From the NCBI RefSeq assembly GCF_015565955.1, contig NZ_CP064760.1, positions 744,001 to 808,000 on the forward strand: a DNA stretch of 64,000 nucleotides, written 5' to 3'. Positions 48,356 through 58,524 of this stretch are shown piece by piece. The position numbers and the translations under genes were made by a program. The notes below the pieces were generated by a model. That model searched no databases and had not been told where the DNA came from. It saw nothing but the letters and a program-made list of their open reading frames with translations. Origin of the DNA: Microbacterium schleiferi (lineage in GTDB: Bacteria; Actinomycetota; Actinomycetes; Actinomycetales; Microbacteriaceae). Position 1 is the stretch's first letter. Each line of letters starts with the position of its first letter.

Positions 48356-49036
48356 GTGAGAACGCTCGACTACACAGATACGTGGCTGATCGTGCCGCTC
48401 TACAACGAGGCGACCGTCGTGCGGCAGGTTGTAGCAGAGGCTCGGCGCACGTTTCCGAACATCGTATGCATAGACGATGGAAGCTCCGATGACTCCGTAG
48501 CGGAGGCGCTCGCGGGAGGTGCGACGGTGCTTCGTCACCCGATCAACCTGGGTCAGGGGGCTGCAATTCAGACGGGGATCGTCTTCGCGCGACGCCAGGC
48601 AGGCGCGGAGTACTTTGTGACTTTCGATTCTGATGGTCAGCACAAGGTGGCAGACGCGGCGGCGATGGTTGACCGCTTGCGTGAGGAGCCGATCGACATC
48701 ATCTTCGGGTCGCGATTCCTCGATGATCGCACGAACGCCAGCGGGCTGAAGAAACTCGTGTTGCGGACTGCTGTCTTGTTCGAGCGCCTTTCCACCGGAG
48801 TGCGCTTGACAGACGCACATAATGGGCTGCGCGCCTTCAACAGGAGTGCCGCCCGTGCCCTACAAATAACCCAAAACCGCATGGCGCACGCGAGCGAGAT
48901 TGTCTCCCAGGTCGGCAAGAAACATTTGAGATATGCGGAGCACCCCGTAGAGATCGTGTACACCGATTACTCACGGGCGAAGGGGCAATCGCTCTGGAAC
49001 TCCGTCAACATTCTCAGCGAACTATTCATCAAGTAG
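48356..49036 (+). CDS. GT2 glycosyltransferase (polyprenyl-phosphate sugar synthase type)
   Basis: 226 aa. GT-A fold: IVPLYNEATVVRQVVAEA, VCIDDGSSDDS, HPINLGQGAAIQTGI, and the metal motif TFDSDGQH (DxD). The short length and lack of C-terminal transmembrane segments fit DPM-like or GtrB-like enzymes that make polyprenyl-phosphate sugars. GTG start with GAGGT upstream. The DUF2304 gene follows after five bases, a recurrent pairing in glycan clusters. The sugar is unknown. Confidence 0.88.
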   Translation: MRTLDYTDTWLIVPLYNEATVVRQVVAEARRTFPNIVCIDDGSSDDSVAEALAGGATVLRHPINLGQGAAIQTGIVFARRQAGAEYFVTFDSDGQHKVADAAAMVDRLREEPIDIIFGSRFLDDRTNASGLKKLVLRTAVLFERLSTGVRLTDAHNGLRAFNRSAARALQITQNRMAHASEIVSQVGKKHLRYAEHPVEIVYTDYSRAKGQSLWNSVNILSELFIK

Positions 49037-49041
49037 GCGTG

Positions 49042-49407
49042 ATGTCTGATCAGTTGATAATCAAGTTCCTCTTGATAGGTGCTTTTCTTGTTATGGGTTT
49101 CGTCCTGCTCAAGTCCGGAGGATCGGCGCGGACGCAAGCCCTACGAACGATTACTCTCCTGATGCTGCTGGCGGCTGCGGTGTACGCGGTGCTATTCCCC
49201 GCCGTCATTAACGACTTGGCACAATTGGTTGGCGTCGGTCGCGGCACAGACCTCCTCCTCTACGTGTTCCTCGTAGTATTCGTGGCGAACGCGCTTACCA
49301 CAGTCCGGAGGCGCCGCGCCCAGGACGCCCAGATCACGCAACTCGCGAGGGAGATCGCTCTGCGAAGTCCCGAGAGTCTAGGAGATCAGGGGCAGAGATT
49401 TGAGTGA
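49042..49407 (+). CDS. DUF2304 membrane protein
   Basis: 121 aa, three hydrophobic segments (LIIKFLLIGAFLVMGFVLL, ITLLMLLAAAVYAVLF, DLLLYVFLVVFVANAL), then a short cytoplasmic coiled tail with VRRRRAQDAQITQLAREIA. This matches DUF2304, small proteins usually found next to GT2 enzymes and thought to anchor or activate them. A GTG at 49039 directly before the ATG is an equally possible start. Confidence 0.85.
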   Translation: MSDQLIIKFLLIGAFLVMGFVLLKSGGSARTQALRTITLLMLLAAAVYAVLFPAVINDLAQLVGVGRGTDLLLYVFLVVFVANALTTVRRRRAQDAQITQLAREIALRSPESLGDQGQRFE

Positions 49408-49463
49408 CATCGCGCGGGTCGTGTGGATGACACCGCCGGCGGCATGGGGTCATCTCCGCCTGC

Positions 49464-50390
49464 ATGGAATGGGATCAATCTGTGACAACTGATAGCGCTC
49501 GCGCGCGATACGAGAGACTCGAGCAGTGGCCGCTTCGCCCTGTCACGGAACGGTCCGGGTTCTGGGGCTCCGCCAAGGCAGTGTTCGCGCAGCGCCAGCT
49601 TCTTGGCGGTTTGATTCGACGAGACATCAAGGCACGGTACAAGGACAGCGTGCTCGGCATGCTTTGGACGCTGATCAACCCCATCGTCCAACTTGTTGTC
49701 TACTACGTCGTGATGGGTCAGTTCCTCGGGGCCGCCCGGGGAATCCCCAACTTCGCCATCTACATTTTCTCTGGCCTGACGATCTTTGTACTTTTCAGCG
49801 AGACGTTGACCGGCACCACAGCTTCGATCGTGGCCAACTCTGGACTGGTCAAGAAGGTGTACATTCCGCGCGAGGTCTTCCCGCTTGCATCGATGGGGTC
49901 GGCGCTGTTCACCTTCGCGGTCCAGCTCGTGGTCCTCCTGATCGCCTGCGTGCTTCTCGGCGGGTTGCCATCAGGGTGGGATCTGCTGTACTTCTTCCCA
50001 TCAGTGCTTGTCGTAGCCGTGTATGGCCTCGCGTTCGGACTGCTGCTTTCGGCGCTGAACGTATATTTGCGGGATGTGCAATACCTCACACAGATTCTTC
50101 TGATGTTGGCGATGTGGGCGTCGCCGATCGTCTACGGGTGGACGATGGTCGGCGACGTCATTCAGCGAGCATCAGTTCCGGCGTGGTTGCTAGAGGTGTA
50201 CACCAACAACCCGCTGACTCTTGCGGTGCTTGGCTTCCACAAGGCCTTCTGGGCCGCGGGTTCCTCTTCTGACTATCCCGAGGGCTTGGCGCTCCGGATG
50301 GGTATCGCCGTTCTTATCGGCCTCGTTCTCATATGGATATTTCAGCGGGTGTTCGCGCGACTTCAAGGGAATTTCGCTCAGGAGCTCTGA
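49464..50390 (+). CDS. Polysaccharide ABC exporter permease (Wzm/TagG-like)
   Basis: 308 aa, ABC-2 type permease. The cytoplasmic N-terminal segment LLGGLIRRDIKARYKDSVLG and LWTLINPIVQLVVYYVVM are typical of O-antigen and teichoic-acid exporters; six transmembrane segments follow, with YLRDVQYLTQILLMLAMWASPIVY. The stop is shared with the ATPase start (TGATG). Exports undecaprenyl-linked glycan across the membrane. ATG at 49464; a GTG at 49482 is possible. Confidence 0.92.
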   Translation: MEWDQSVTTDSARARYERLEQWPLRPVTERSGFWGSAKAVFAQRQLLGGLIRRDIKARYKDSVLGMLWTLINPIVQLVVYYVVMGQFLGAARGIPNFAIYIFSGLTIFVLFSETLTGTTASIVANSGLVKKVYIPREVFPLASMGSALFTFAVQLVVLLIACVLLGGLPSGWDLLYFFPSVLVVAVYGLAFGLLLSALNVYLRDVQYLTQILLMLAMWASPIVYGWTMVGDVIQRASVPAWLLEVYTNNPLTLAVLGFHKAFWAAGSSSDYPEGLALRMGIAVLIGLVLIWIFQRVFARLQGNFAQEL

Positions 50391-51604
50391 TGACCGACTC
50401 AGTTTCCAGCCCCCCGGACATCGTCGTGATCGACGATGTGTCGAAGACGTTCACAATCCGTAAGGACAACTCTCTCAAGGAGAGGGTCGTCACGCTCGGC
50501 AGAAGAGGGCGCGCACATCGTGAGACCTTCGAGTCCTTGCGCCACGTTTCGTTCGCGATTCCCGCGGGATCGTCGATCGGGCTCCTCGGGCCTAACGGTT
50601 CCGGAAAGAGCACCCTCCTCAAAGTCATCGGAGGCATCATCGACCCCACTAGCGGGAGCGTTCGACGCAGAGGGCGAATGGCCGCGTTGCTAGAACTCGG
50701 AGCTGGATTTCACCCTGACCTATCTGGGCGAGACAACGTCTATCTCAACGCATCGATCCTGGGGCTATCCAGGAGCGAGACGGACGCGCGCTTTCATGAG
50801 ATCGTCGCTTTCGCGGAGATCGAAGACTTCATTGATACACAGGTGAAGTTCTACTCGTCGGGCATGTACGTGCGCCTGGCGTTCGCTGTCGCTATCCACA
50901 CGGACCCGGATCTGCTCCTCGTTGACGAAGTCCTCGCGGTTGGCGATGAGGCGTTCCAGCGGAAGTGTATGGACAAGATTCGCCAGTTTCAGGCGGAAGG
51001 TCGCACGATAATCCTCGTATCTCACTCCGCCGGTCAGGTCATGGAAGTGTGCGATCGAGGTGTCGTGCTCAGCGCTGGGGAAGTAGCGTTCATTGGCTCC
51101 GCCGCAGAGGCGACTAAGGTTCACCGGGAGATCCTCGAAGGCAAACGGAAGCAGGCATTCGCGGAGCATGAACACCTCGCGGAGCCGCGAGCGTACTCGT
51201 CAATCGCGGGCATCACGGTCAACGATGGCTCTGGCATGCCGAGCAGCACCTTCTCGCCCGGTGATGATCTCACCGTCACTCTCTCCATCGACCACGCCGT
51301 TTCCCACGACAGGTGGAACACTGGTATCAGCATCGACACGCCACAAGGCCAACAGGTCTTCGGTACCGGCACAAGGCGATTGGGGGTGCCCCACGACGCT
51401 GTAACACCCGGGAGAGTGGATGTGTCATATCGACTTCCCGCGGTGTCGCTCGCGGGCGGTCAGTACTTCGTCAATGCTGAAGTTTCGGATGCCGACGGAG
51501 CTCCGTTGGACGCGATGTGGCAGGGCGCCTCATTCTTCGTGCCTGTGGAATTCCGACAGACTGGCACCCTTTACTCGGAGGCAATCGTCGCGGTTCGGAG
51601 ATGA
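50390..51604 (+). CDS. Polysaccharide ABC exporter ATPase with C-terminal Wzt-like domain
   Basis: 404 aa. ATPase domain (about 1-255): Walker A GPNGSGKSTLLK, the exporter-specific LLELGAGFHPDLSGRDNVYLN segment, signature YSSGMYVRLAFAVA, Walker B DLLLVDEVLAVGDEAF. The C-terminal 150 residues (GITVNDGSGMPSSTFSPGDDLTV... VSYRLPAVSLAGGQYFVNAEV) form a Wzt-type beta-sandwich that recognises a modified glycan end. Energises the permease upstream. The last 34 bases overlap the convergent epimerase gene. Confidence 0.93.
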   Translation: MTDSVSSPPDIVVIDDVSKTFTIRKDNSLKERVVTLGRRGRAHRETFESLRHVSFAIPAGSSIGLLGPNGSGKSTLLKVIGGIIDPTSGSVRRRGRMAALLELGAGFHPDLSGRDNVYLNASILGLSRSETDARFHEIVAFAEIEDFIDTQVKFYSSGMYVRLAFAVAIHTDPDLLLVDEVLAVGDEAFQRKCMDKIRQFQAEGRTIILVSHSAGQVMEVCDRGVVLSAGEVAFIGSAAEATKVHREILEGKRKQAFAEHEHLAEPRAYSSIAGITVNDGSGMPSSTFSPGDDLTVTLSIDHAVSHDRWNTGISIDTPQGQQVFGTGTRRLGVPHDAVTPGRVDVSYRLPAVSLAGGQYFVNAEVSDADGAPLDAMWQGASFFVPVEFRQTGTLYSEAIVAVRR

Positions 51605-52587
51605 GGCGGTAGCTCCTCCGAAGGCAGATCTGCACGTGATCTAGGGTGGCCGGCCTGGCTTAGTACCCATTCCCAATGCCGTGTCAGGCCCTCGCGAAGA
51701 CCGATCCTCGGCATCCATCCGAACTGCGTGGTGATCGAAGTGACATCGGCCTTGGTGCGGGAGACGTCGCCGCGCGCTACATCCGTGTACCGCACGCGCG
51801 GGGTTCGCTCGGTGACGTCCGCGATCAGTTCGAGAACCTCGTTGATTGAGTGGCTACCACCGCCAGACACGTTATATACCGTTCCGGGCGTCACCTCTCC
51901 CGACCCCACGGCCGCGAGCGCGTCAACGATGTCACCAACATATGTGAAGTCCCGAATCTGCTCTCCCGAGCCGTAGACCACAATTTCCGTGTCTTCCAGC
52001 GTCGCCTGAAGAAATCGGCCGAAAGCCATGTCTGGGCGCTGCCGAGGACCGTACACGGTGAAGAACCTTAGCGACACAGTCTCTAAGCCGAAGTTCGCGG
52101 CGTAGAGCCTGCACAGGTGCTCCGCCGCAAGCTTCGTTACTCCATAAGGACTGCGCGGGCGCGGAAGAACATTCTCATTAGTAGGGTACGACTCGGCGTC
52201 GCCGTACACCGAGGACGAGGAGGCATATACGATGCGAATGCCGCGAACGCGCAGTGCTTCTTCGAGCAGTCGCTGCGTTGCTATGACGTTTGCATTGACA
52301 TATTCGTCGAATGACTCGCCCCATGATGCTCTTACGCCCGGTTGGCCGGCGAGGTGGTAGACCACGTCGGTGCCGTCGAGGACACTACTCAGATCTGCTT
52401 GCGTCAGGTCTGCGCGCACTAGTGTAAAGCCCTTGCCGACCAGCTCGGACAGATTGCGCTTCTTCAGGCGCGGATCGTAATAGTCTGAGAGGTTGTCGAT
52501 CCCCACGACCTCGTGGCCGTCGCTTATGAGCCGTTGGGTTAGGTGGCTGCCAATGAAACCCGCCGCGCCCGTGACAACTGCCCTCAT
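51571..52587 (-). CDS. NAD-dependent nucleotide-sugar epimerase
   Basis: 338 aa. Extended SDR with TGAAGFIGSHLTQRLISDGHEV, HLAGQPGVRASWGESF, SSSSVYGDAESYP and YGVTKLAAEHLCRLYA (YxxxK). The 'GQPGVRASWG' block and length suggest a UDP-glucuronate or UDP-glucose 4-epimerase-like enzyme, distinct from GalE at 45552. It would supply a further sugar for the polymer. Substrate not determined from sequence. Confidence 0.88.
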   Translation of the reverse strand: MRAVVTGAAGFIGSHLTQRLISDGHEVVGIDNLSDYYDPRLKKRNLSELVGKGFTLVRADLTQADLSSVLDGTDVVYHLAGQPGVRASWGESFDEYVNANVIATQRLLEEALRVRGIRIVYASSSSVYGDAESYPTNENVLPRPRSPYGVTKLAAEHLCRLYAANFGLETVSLRFFTVYGPRQRPDMAFGRFLQATLEDTEIVVYGSGEQIRDFTYVGDIVDALAAVGSGEVTPGTVYNVSGGGSHSINEVLELIADVTERTPRVRYTDVARGDVSRTKADVTSITTQFGWMPRIGLREGLTRHWEWVLSQAGHPRSRADLPSEELPPHLRTATIASE

Positions 52588-52687
52588 CGGTCATCCAGTC
52601 CCATCCCAGAAGCTTATCCGAGGCGCATGGTCGTGGCTCATCTCGATCAGTAAGCTAGTCTCTCGTTGCCATGACGAGGAGGCTTAG

Positions 52688-53692
52688 GTGAGGATCTGCG
52701 TATACACTGTGCTCCTCGGGGGCTACGACACGCTTCTCGAACAGGCTGTAGCGGCGGATAGCGAGGCCGATTTTCTCTGCTTCTCAGACAGCCGAGACCT
52801 CGTCAGCAAGACATGGCGAGTTGAGCGAGTCGATCCGCTGCTACCACAGGACTTGCACCGCAGCTCGCGGGAGTACAAGATCCTCGGGCACCCGGTGCTT
52901 CAGCAGTATGACGTGACGATCTGTATCGACGCGTCCGTCTTGCTTCGATCGACTCCAGAACGGATCGTCGCTGAGCTCCTACCCGAGGACTTTGACATGG
53001 CCGTGCTCGCGCATAGCTATCGCGAGACCGCTCTCGACGAATTCGATGAAGTAGTCCGCCTCAATTACGACGATAGATTTAGAGTTTACGAACAGCTGAC
53101 CGACTATGCGGTTCACTTTCCCGAGGCGCTCGACGCGCGGCCGCTATGGGGCGGCATGCTCATTCGACGCAACAGTCGATGCGTCGCTGAAGCGATGCGT
53201 ATCTGGTTCTATCAGGTTCTCCGGTACTCGCGGCGCGACCAGCTCTCATTGCCGTATGCGCTGCAGGCGGCAGGACTGACTGCGAATGTCGTGGAACTTG
53301 ACAATTTCCAGTCGGAACTGCATGAGTGGCCCGTCATCACGGGCCGCAAGATTGTGCAAGGTAAGGCCCCAGCATTCGCTCACGGCCCCATGGTTGCGGA
53401 GTTACGGCGTGCAGCCCAACGCATCAAGGAGTTGGAGGTGCAACTCGCAGACTGCGAGCCCGCGGCCGTCGCGGCACTCCGCAATCGGATAGCGCAACAA
53501 ACGGCCGAGATCGAAGACGGGTTCGCCGAGCGCGTCAGGCTCGAACAGAACATCGAGGGGCTGCGGCGGCGTCAGTGGGAACTAGAGTACGTGGCCTCGC
53601 GCAGGCGCTCACTGCCCAGGCGGGTCCGAAAGTACGTGCGCGCGCTGATAGCGAAGCTCACGAGAGGGCGTCTTCTAGCTGGGAGACGATGA
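52688..53692 (+). CDS. DUF616-like glycosyltransferase with coiled-coil tail
   Basis: 334 aa. The N-terminal 230 residues resemble DUF616 (TOD1/MUCI70-like) GT-A proteins: CVYTVLLGGYDTLLEQ, DFLCFSDSRDL, SREYKILGHPVL, YDVTICIDASVLLRSTPE. The last about 100 residues form a Gln/Glu/Arg-rich predicted coiled coil (ELEVQLADCEPAAVAALRNR) ending in a very basic tail (RRRSLPRRVRKYVRALIAK). AGGAGG precedes the GTG. Likely a cytosolic transferase tethered by the tail; donor unknown. Its 3' end overlaps the next gene by 35 bases. Confidence 0.8.
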   Translation: MRICVYTVLLGGYDTLLEQAVAADSEADFLCFSDSRDLVSKTWRVERVDPLLPQDLHRSSREYKILGHPVLQQYDVTICIDASVLLRSTPERIVAELLPEDFDMAVLAHSYRETALDEFDEVVRLNYDDRFRVYEQLTDYAVHFPEALDARPLWGGMLIRRNSRCVAEAMRIWFYQVLRYSRRDQLSLPYALQAAGLTANVVELDNFQSELHEWPVITGRKIVQGKAPAFAHGPMVAELRRAAQRIKELEVQLADCEPAAVAALRNRIAQQTAEIEDGFAERVRLEQNIEGLRRRQWELEYVASRRRSLPRRVRKYVRALIAKLTRGRLLAGRR

Positions 53693-54557
53693 CAGAGTCA
53701 GCGGTACGTGCCGATAGCTCCCGCATCATCGTGAGCGCCTCGCGCCACTGCTCTCCACGAAAGGTCTCACGGGCGTACTCGAGCCCGGCGAGGATAGCGT
53801 CTTCGCTGGGATGGGCCTCGATCCAGTATGGGTAGTCGTCTGGCAACCAGAACGCTGCTTCCGTTTCGTCTCGCGCCAAGAGGATGTTCGCGCCAGCAAG
53901 CGCGGCGGTAAAGCCCTTCAAGAACGGCTTGTGTCGATCCAACGCGCGATGCTGACGCACTGCGTAGTGCATGTGAACTCCCGGAACTCGCTGCATCCAT
54001 GCAGTATCCTGGCGGGCGGTGTCGACGTGGACAAACTCCACCGAGGCCGCGATCTGGGGTGTACTCACCGCGTTCACCGTCTCTCCGAAGTATCGGACGA
54101 GCATCGGTTCGGTCGGTTCAGTTGTGGCGCCCCCTGCGGCGAGCAGGCGCCTGAGGCGGGGATCAACGTGATGGTCGATGCGTACGACCTTGGTAGCTAA
54201 CGGCCGGGATTCGAACTCCCTATGCGCGGAGATCGACGCGGCCACTAGCACATCGGCGGCTGCCGCAACGTCGTCGCTCACGTCCTCATCCACGGGATCA
54301 AGGAAGATGCGGTTTCCCTTGTGGCGCAGACTATGGATCATGTCCGGATCCATAGTCCGGGCGGCGCCCTTGGTAAGGAAGAGATCCGAGTTGCGGACGG
54401 CTCTGCTCACTGGTTCGAAAGTCACGCGTCTTTCCCGGTGCGCGCTGTGCGCCAGGAGCTCGGATAGCTGCCTACCTCGCATAATGGTCGTTCCCGATTG
54501 CCGCGTGGTCTTTGTGTACATGAATCTCACGGGGCGTGACCTGCGACTCAATAGCAT
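53658..54557 (-). CDS. Hypothetical protein, possible glycosyltransferase-like
   Basis: About 299 aa, function not recognised. It has a near N-terminal RFMYTKTTRQSGTTIMRGRQ, then SDLFLTKGAARTMDPDMI, RIFLDPVDEDVSDDVAAAADV and VRIDHHVDPRL, and a C-terminal part (FWLPDDYPYWIEAHPSEDAIL) that resembles the donor region of GT-B transferases without clear motifs. No membrane segments or signal peptide. The start is uncertain: ATG 54557, ATG 54482 or TTG 54614. Convergent overlap of 35 bases with the DUF616 gene; divergent from the flippase-like gene. Confidence 0.7.
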   Translation of the reverse strand: MLLSRRSRPVRFMYTKTTRQSGTTIMRGRQLSELLAHSAHRERRVTFEPVSRAVRNSDLFLTKGAARTMDPDMIHSLRHKGNRIFLDPVDEDVSDDVAAAADVLVAASISAHREFESRPLATKVVRIDHHVDPRLRRLLAAGGATTEPTEPMLVRYFGETVNAVSTPQIAASVEFVHVDTARQDTAWMQRVPGVHMHYAVRQHRALDRHKPFLKGFTAALAGANILLARDETEAAFWLPDDYPYWIEAHPSEDAILAGLEYARETFRGEQWREALTMMRELSARTADSVIVSQLEDALS

Positions 54558-54714
54558 GGAGTCGATCGTAACGTTTGAAACGCTGGCCGATATCAGGAAT
54601 GTCGACTGTTGCAAGAGAGTGGGGGAGCTTCACGATGCTCGCGAGCGACCTGGCCGCAAAGGAAATCCAAGGGAAGAAGACGCCCTCGATACCGGCGCTG
54701 CGTCTGCGAGAAGT

Positions 54715-55974
54715 GTGAACGGCGCGTCGAAACCTCACCGTGATGGCGGGCTCGCTCGGGTTATTCCTGCGCTCGTCCTGTCTAGCGTGCTCGGCTATGG
54801 GATACAGCTGCTTGCGCCCTTCCTCCTCGGGTCGCTGGAGTATGTCGAGTTCAGCGCCTTTTGGAGTGCGCTTTTTCTCGGGGTTGCTGCGTTGTCCGGC
54901 GTTCAGAACGAAGTGGCACGATCATCGCTCCCCGAAGGCAGCTCTGCTGCCGCCGAATCTCTGCGGCGCTATGCGGTAGTCGTCGGATTCGGCGCCGCCG
55001 TCGGCGGCGCGATCGGGGGCGCAGTCGTCGGTGGACTACTCGGTTCAGATGATTCGGGCGAGATTGCCGTCGCGATGGCGCTCGGGCTCGGCGGCTTCGT
55101 GATTCTCGCTATCCAGACGGGTACGCTCTATGGTGCCGGGCGCTGGACCGGTGTTGCGCTGGCGATTATCGCCGACCCGGGACTGCGCGCCCTAGTGTTC
55201 TTGGCCATTGCTGCGTTTGCTTTGGCTGGTAGTGACACTGTGCCGCTGGGGACGTTGCTGCTCGCGACTGTGTTGCCCTTCATAGGAGCGGCGATAGTCG
55301 TCTGGTGGGGCGGTGGCAGAGCGACGGTCAGGGCGGTCTTCATCGAGCAGACCTGGGCACGGCTGCTTCGCAACTCTTTTCACACAGTGGCGGCGGCGAC
55401 CGCGCTGGGATTTGTCGCGGCAGGAATGCCTCTCGTTATAGCAGCGATCGGCCAGGGAGAGGAGCCTTCGGTCATTGCGGGGGCCGTGCTCGCTGTTGTC
55501 CTTCTGCGTGCCCCCCTCGTGAGCCCGATGCTTGCGCTGCAGAGCTACCTGACGGTCACTTTCCGTGACGCGCCGTCGCTTGCCCGCCGACGTTCTCTTC
55601 TTCTGACGGCGGGACTCCTTCTCGCCGGTGGCATCGCGGCCCTTGCGGTTGCCTGGGGTGCTCAGGTCGCGGATGACCTACTCTCGCCCCTGTACACTCT
55701 GCCGCCCGTGTGGGTTCTTGTCGCGATCGTGTTCGCTGCTGCGCTCGTCGGTATACAGTCCATCGCCGGGGCGGCAGCGTTAGCTCGCGGGAGTCACCGT
55801 GTGTACTCTCTAGGGTGGGTCACGACAGCTGCCGGGGTGTTGGTTACCGCTTTGCTTCCATTGCCCTTCGAGGTGAGGCTCACTGTGGCGCTGACATTGC
55901 CCGTCGCTGTCGGACTGGCGGTTCATCTGCTCGGGCTGAGCTTGGCCGGGCGTCGGCGTTCTCACGCGGTATGA
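54715..55974 (+). CDS. Polysaccharide flippase-like membrane protein (Wzx-like)
   Basis: 419 aa with about twelve hydrophobic segments, starting IPALVLSSVLGYGIQLLAPF and ending GLAVHLLGLSLAGRRRSHAV. Size and topology fit MOP-superfamily flippases moving lipid-linked glycans, but I see no diagnostic motif. The GTG at 54715 is the most likely start; the frame continues upstream into the divergent gene. Flanked by glycosyltransferases. Its presence next to a Wzm/Wzt exporter raises the question of two export routes. Confidence 0.78.
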   Translation: MNGASKPHRDGGLARVIPALVLSSVLGYGIQLLAPFLLGSLEYVEFSAFWSALFLGVAALSGVQNEVARSSLPEGSSAAAESLRRYAVVVGFGAAVGGAIGGAVVGGLLGSDDSGEIAVAMALGLGGFVILAIQTGTLYGAGRWTGVALAIIADPGLRALVFLAIAAFALAGSDTVPLGTLLLATVLPFIGAAIVVWWGGGRATVRAVFIEQTWARLLRNSFHTVAAATALGFVAAGMPLVIAAIGQGEEPSVIAGAVLAVVLLRAPLVSPMLALQSYLTVTFRDAPSLARRRSLLLTAGLLLAGGIAALAVAWGAQVADDLLSPLYTLPPVWVLVAIVFAAALVGIQSIAGAAALARGSHRVYSLGWVTTAAGVLVTALLPLPFEVRLTVALTLPVAVGLAVHLLGLSLAGRRRSHAV

Positions 55975-56025
55975 TCAGTGGGTTGAGCTCTCGAAGTCCG
56001 TTTGTCGCCGCAAAGTGGGTACCGC

Positions 56026-56907
56026 TTGTCCTCTGTCATTGATGTGATGCTCCCGTATTACGGGGATGTTGAGCAGATGAAGGCGGCAGTCGACAGCGTA
56101 ATGATGCAAAGCAGCCCGCATTGGCGCCTCGTAGTCATTGACGACGGTTATCCGGACGAAGAACCCGCACGCTGGTTTGCTTCCATTGCAGACGCTCGAG
56201 TTGTGTACCTCCGCAATGAGCAGAACCTCGGCGCCAATGGCAACTATAGGAAAGCTGTTGAACTTGTCGAGTCCTCATGGTTCGTGATGATGGGTGCGGA
56301 CGACATCATGGCGCCCGACTACCTTCACGTTGTGAACCGGGCAATCCAGTCTTCCGAGGCGGACATCATTCAGCCGGGAGTAAGGGTAATCGACGAGAAT
56401 GATGCTGTGGTGCGCCCGCTAGCGGACCGTGTCAAGCGGCTCCTATCGCTCAAGCCCGAACCCGGAGGCAGCGTACTCGGAGGTGAAACCCTGGTCGCGA
56501 GTCTCTTGAGGGCGAATTGGGCTTACTTTCCGTCAATTGCGTGGCGAACGTCCTCGGTGAGGGAAGTCGGATTCCGCCCGGACTTGGACGTCGCGCAAGA
56601 TCTTGGGCTCATCCTCGACATTCTCGCGAGAGGCGGGAGGATGATGGTGTTGCCAGACGTCATCTTTGAGTATCGACGCCACACTGCTTCTGACTCATCC
56701 GTGCGAGCTCTCGACGGGCGGCGCTTCGATGAAGAGCGACGTTTCTTTGACGGTGAGGCTCGGCGGTTCTCCTCTCTCGGTTGGAACCGTGCCTCTCGAG
56801 CAGCGCGGTGGCACTTCGCCTCACGCCTCAATGCGGCGTCGTTGGTGCCGAAGGCGATCACTCGAGGAGGGGCGGTAAATCGTCTGGTACGACATGTCTT
56901 CGCGTGA
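56026..56907 (+). CDS. GT2 glycosyltransferase
   Basis: 293 aa. GT-A: DVMLPYYGDVEQMKAAVDSV, LVVIDDGYPDEEPARWFAS, NLGANGNYRKAV and the DxD-like motif VMMGADDIMAPDY. The C-terminus has no membrane anchor. The start is probably TTG at 56026 (leading into SSVIDVMLPYY); TTG 56002 is the longer alternative. Sits between the flippase-like protein and Glf. Probably adds a hexose to the repeat unit; sugar unknown. Confidence 0.85.
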   Translation: MSSVIDVMLPYYGDVEQMKAAVDSVMMQSSPHWRLVVIDDGYPDEEPARWFASIADARVVYLRNEQNLGANGNYRKAVELVESSWFVMMGADDIMAPDYLHVVNRAIQSSEADIIQPGVRVIDENDAVVRPLADRVKRLLSLKPEPGGSVLGGETLVASLLRANWAYFPSIAWRTSSVREVGFRPDLDVAQDLGLILDILARGGRMMVLPDVIFEYRRHTASDSSVRALDGRRFDEERRFFDGEARRFSSLGWNRASRAARWHFASRLNAASLVPKAITRGGAVNRLVRHVFA

Positions 56908-56975
56908 GCAGGACTTCGTTCTTCTTCGCGCGTCAGCCATCGGTGACCGAGGAAATTGAAGGGTGGCATAGGTAA

Positions 56976-58118
<1,143 letters not shown>

Positions 58119-58524
58119 GGCGGTGGAGTGAGAATACCGGCGCTATGCTGTCCGGGGCAACGGCAACCACGGTGATGCGCGTCTTCGAGCCAGACGCGGG
58201 GATCGGCGATTGCCTTTGGCCCATCAGCTCGCAGGTGGAACGTGTTTCGGTGACGCGTCGAACTCCTATGTCTGCTGTCCCGCTGGCAGTGAGCCCGGCG
58301 TCGGAGATTCGGCATGTTGTGCCCCTCGGCAAACACGAGAGTGTTGGAGTGGCGTCAGAGGCTTCCGCTGCAAGCAGCGCTTCCGACGCTGATCGCGGTG
58401 AAGGGGTCGTTCGGCATATCCTGCCGACCGCAGGATCGCTGGGAAAGCGAGCGGTGGGGCTCTCTCTGTTCGTCACATCGCCGGATGGGCCCCGCGGATT
58501 AGCGACGAGCGGGAGCGAACCCTC
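58119..58524. other. Gap without a convincing gene between glf and a GT2 gene
   Basis: 406 bases. Open frames exist on both strands (one of 145 codons on plus, starting at GTG 58091 inside glf), but none shows a domain, a start signal or actinobacterial codon bias. No hairpin or repeat stands out. It could hold a decayed gene or the promoter of the following GT2 gene. Confidence 0.5.
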
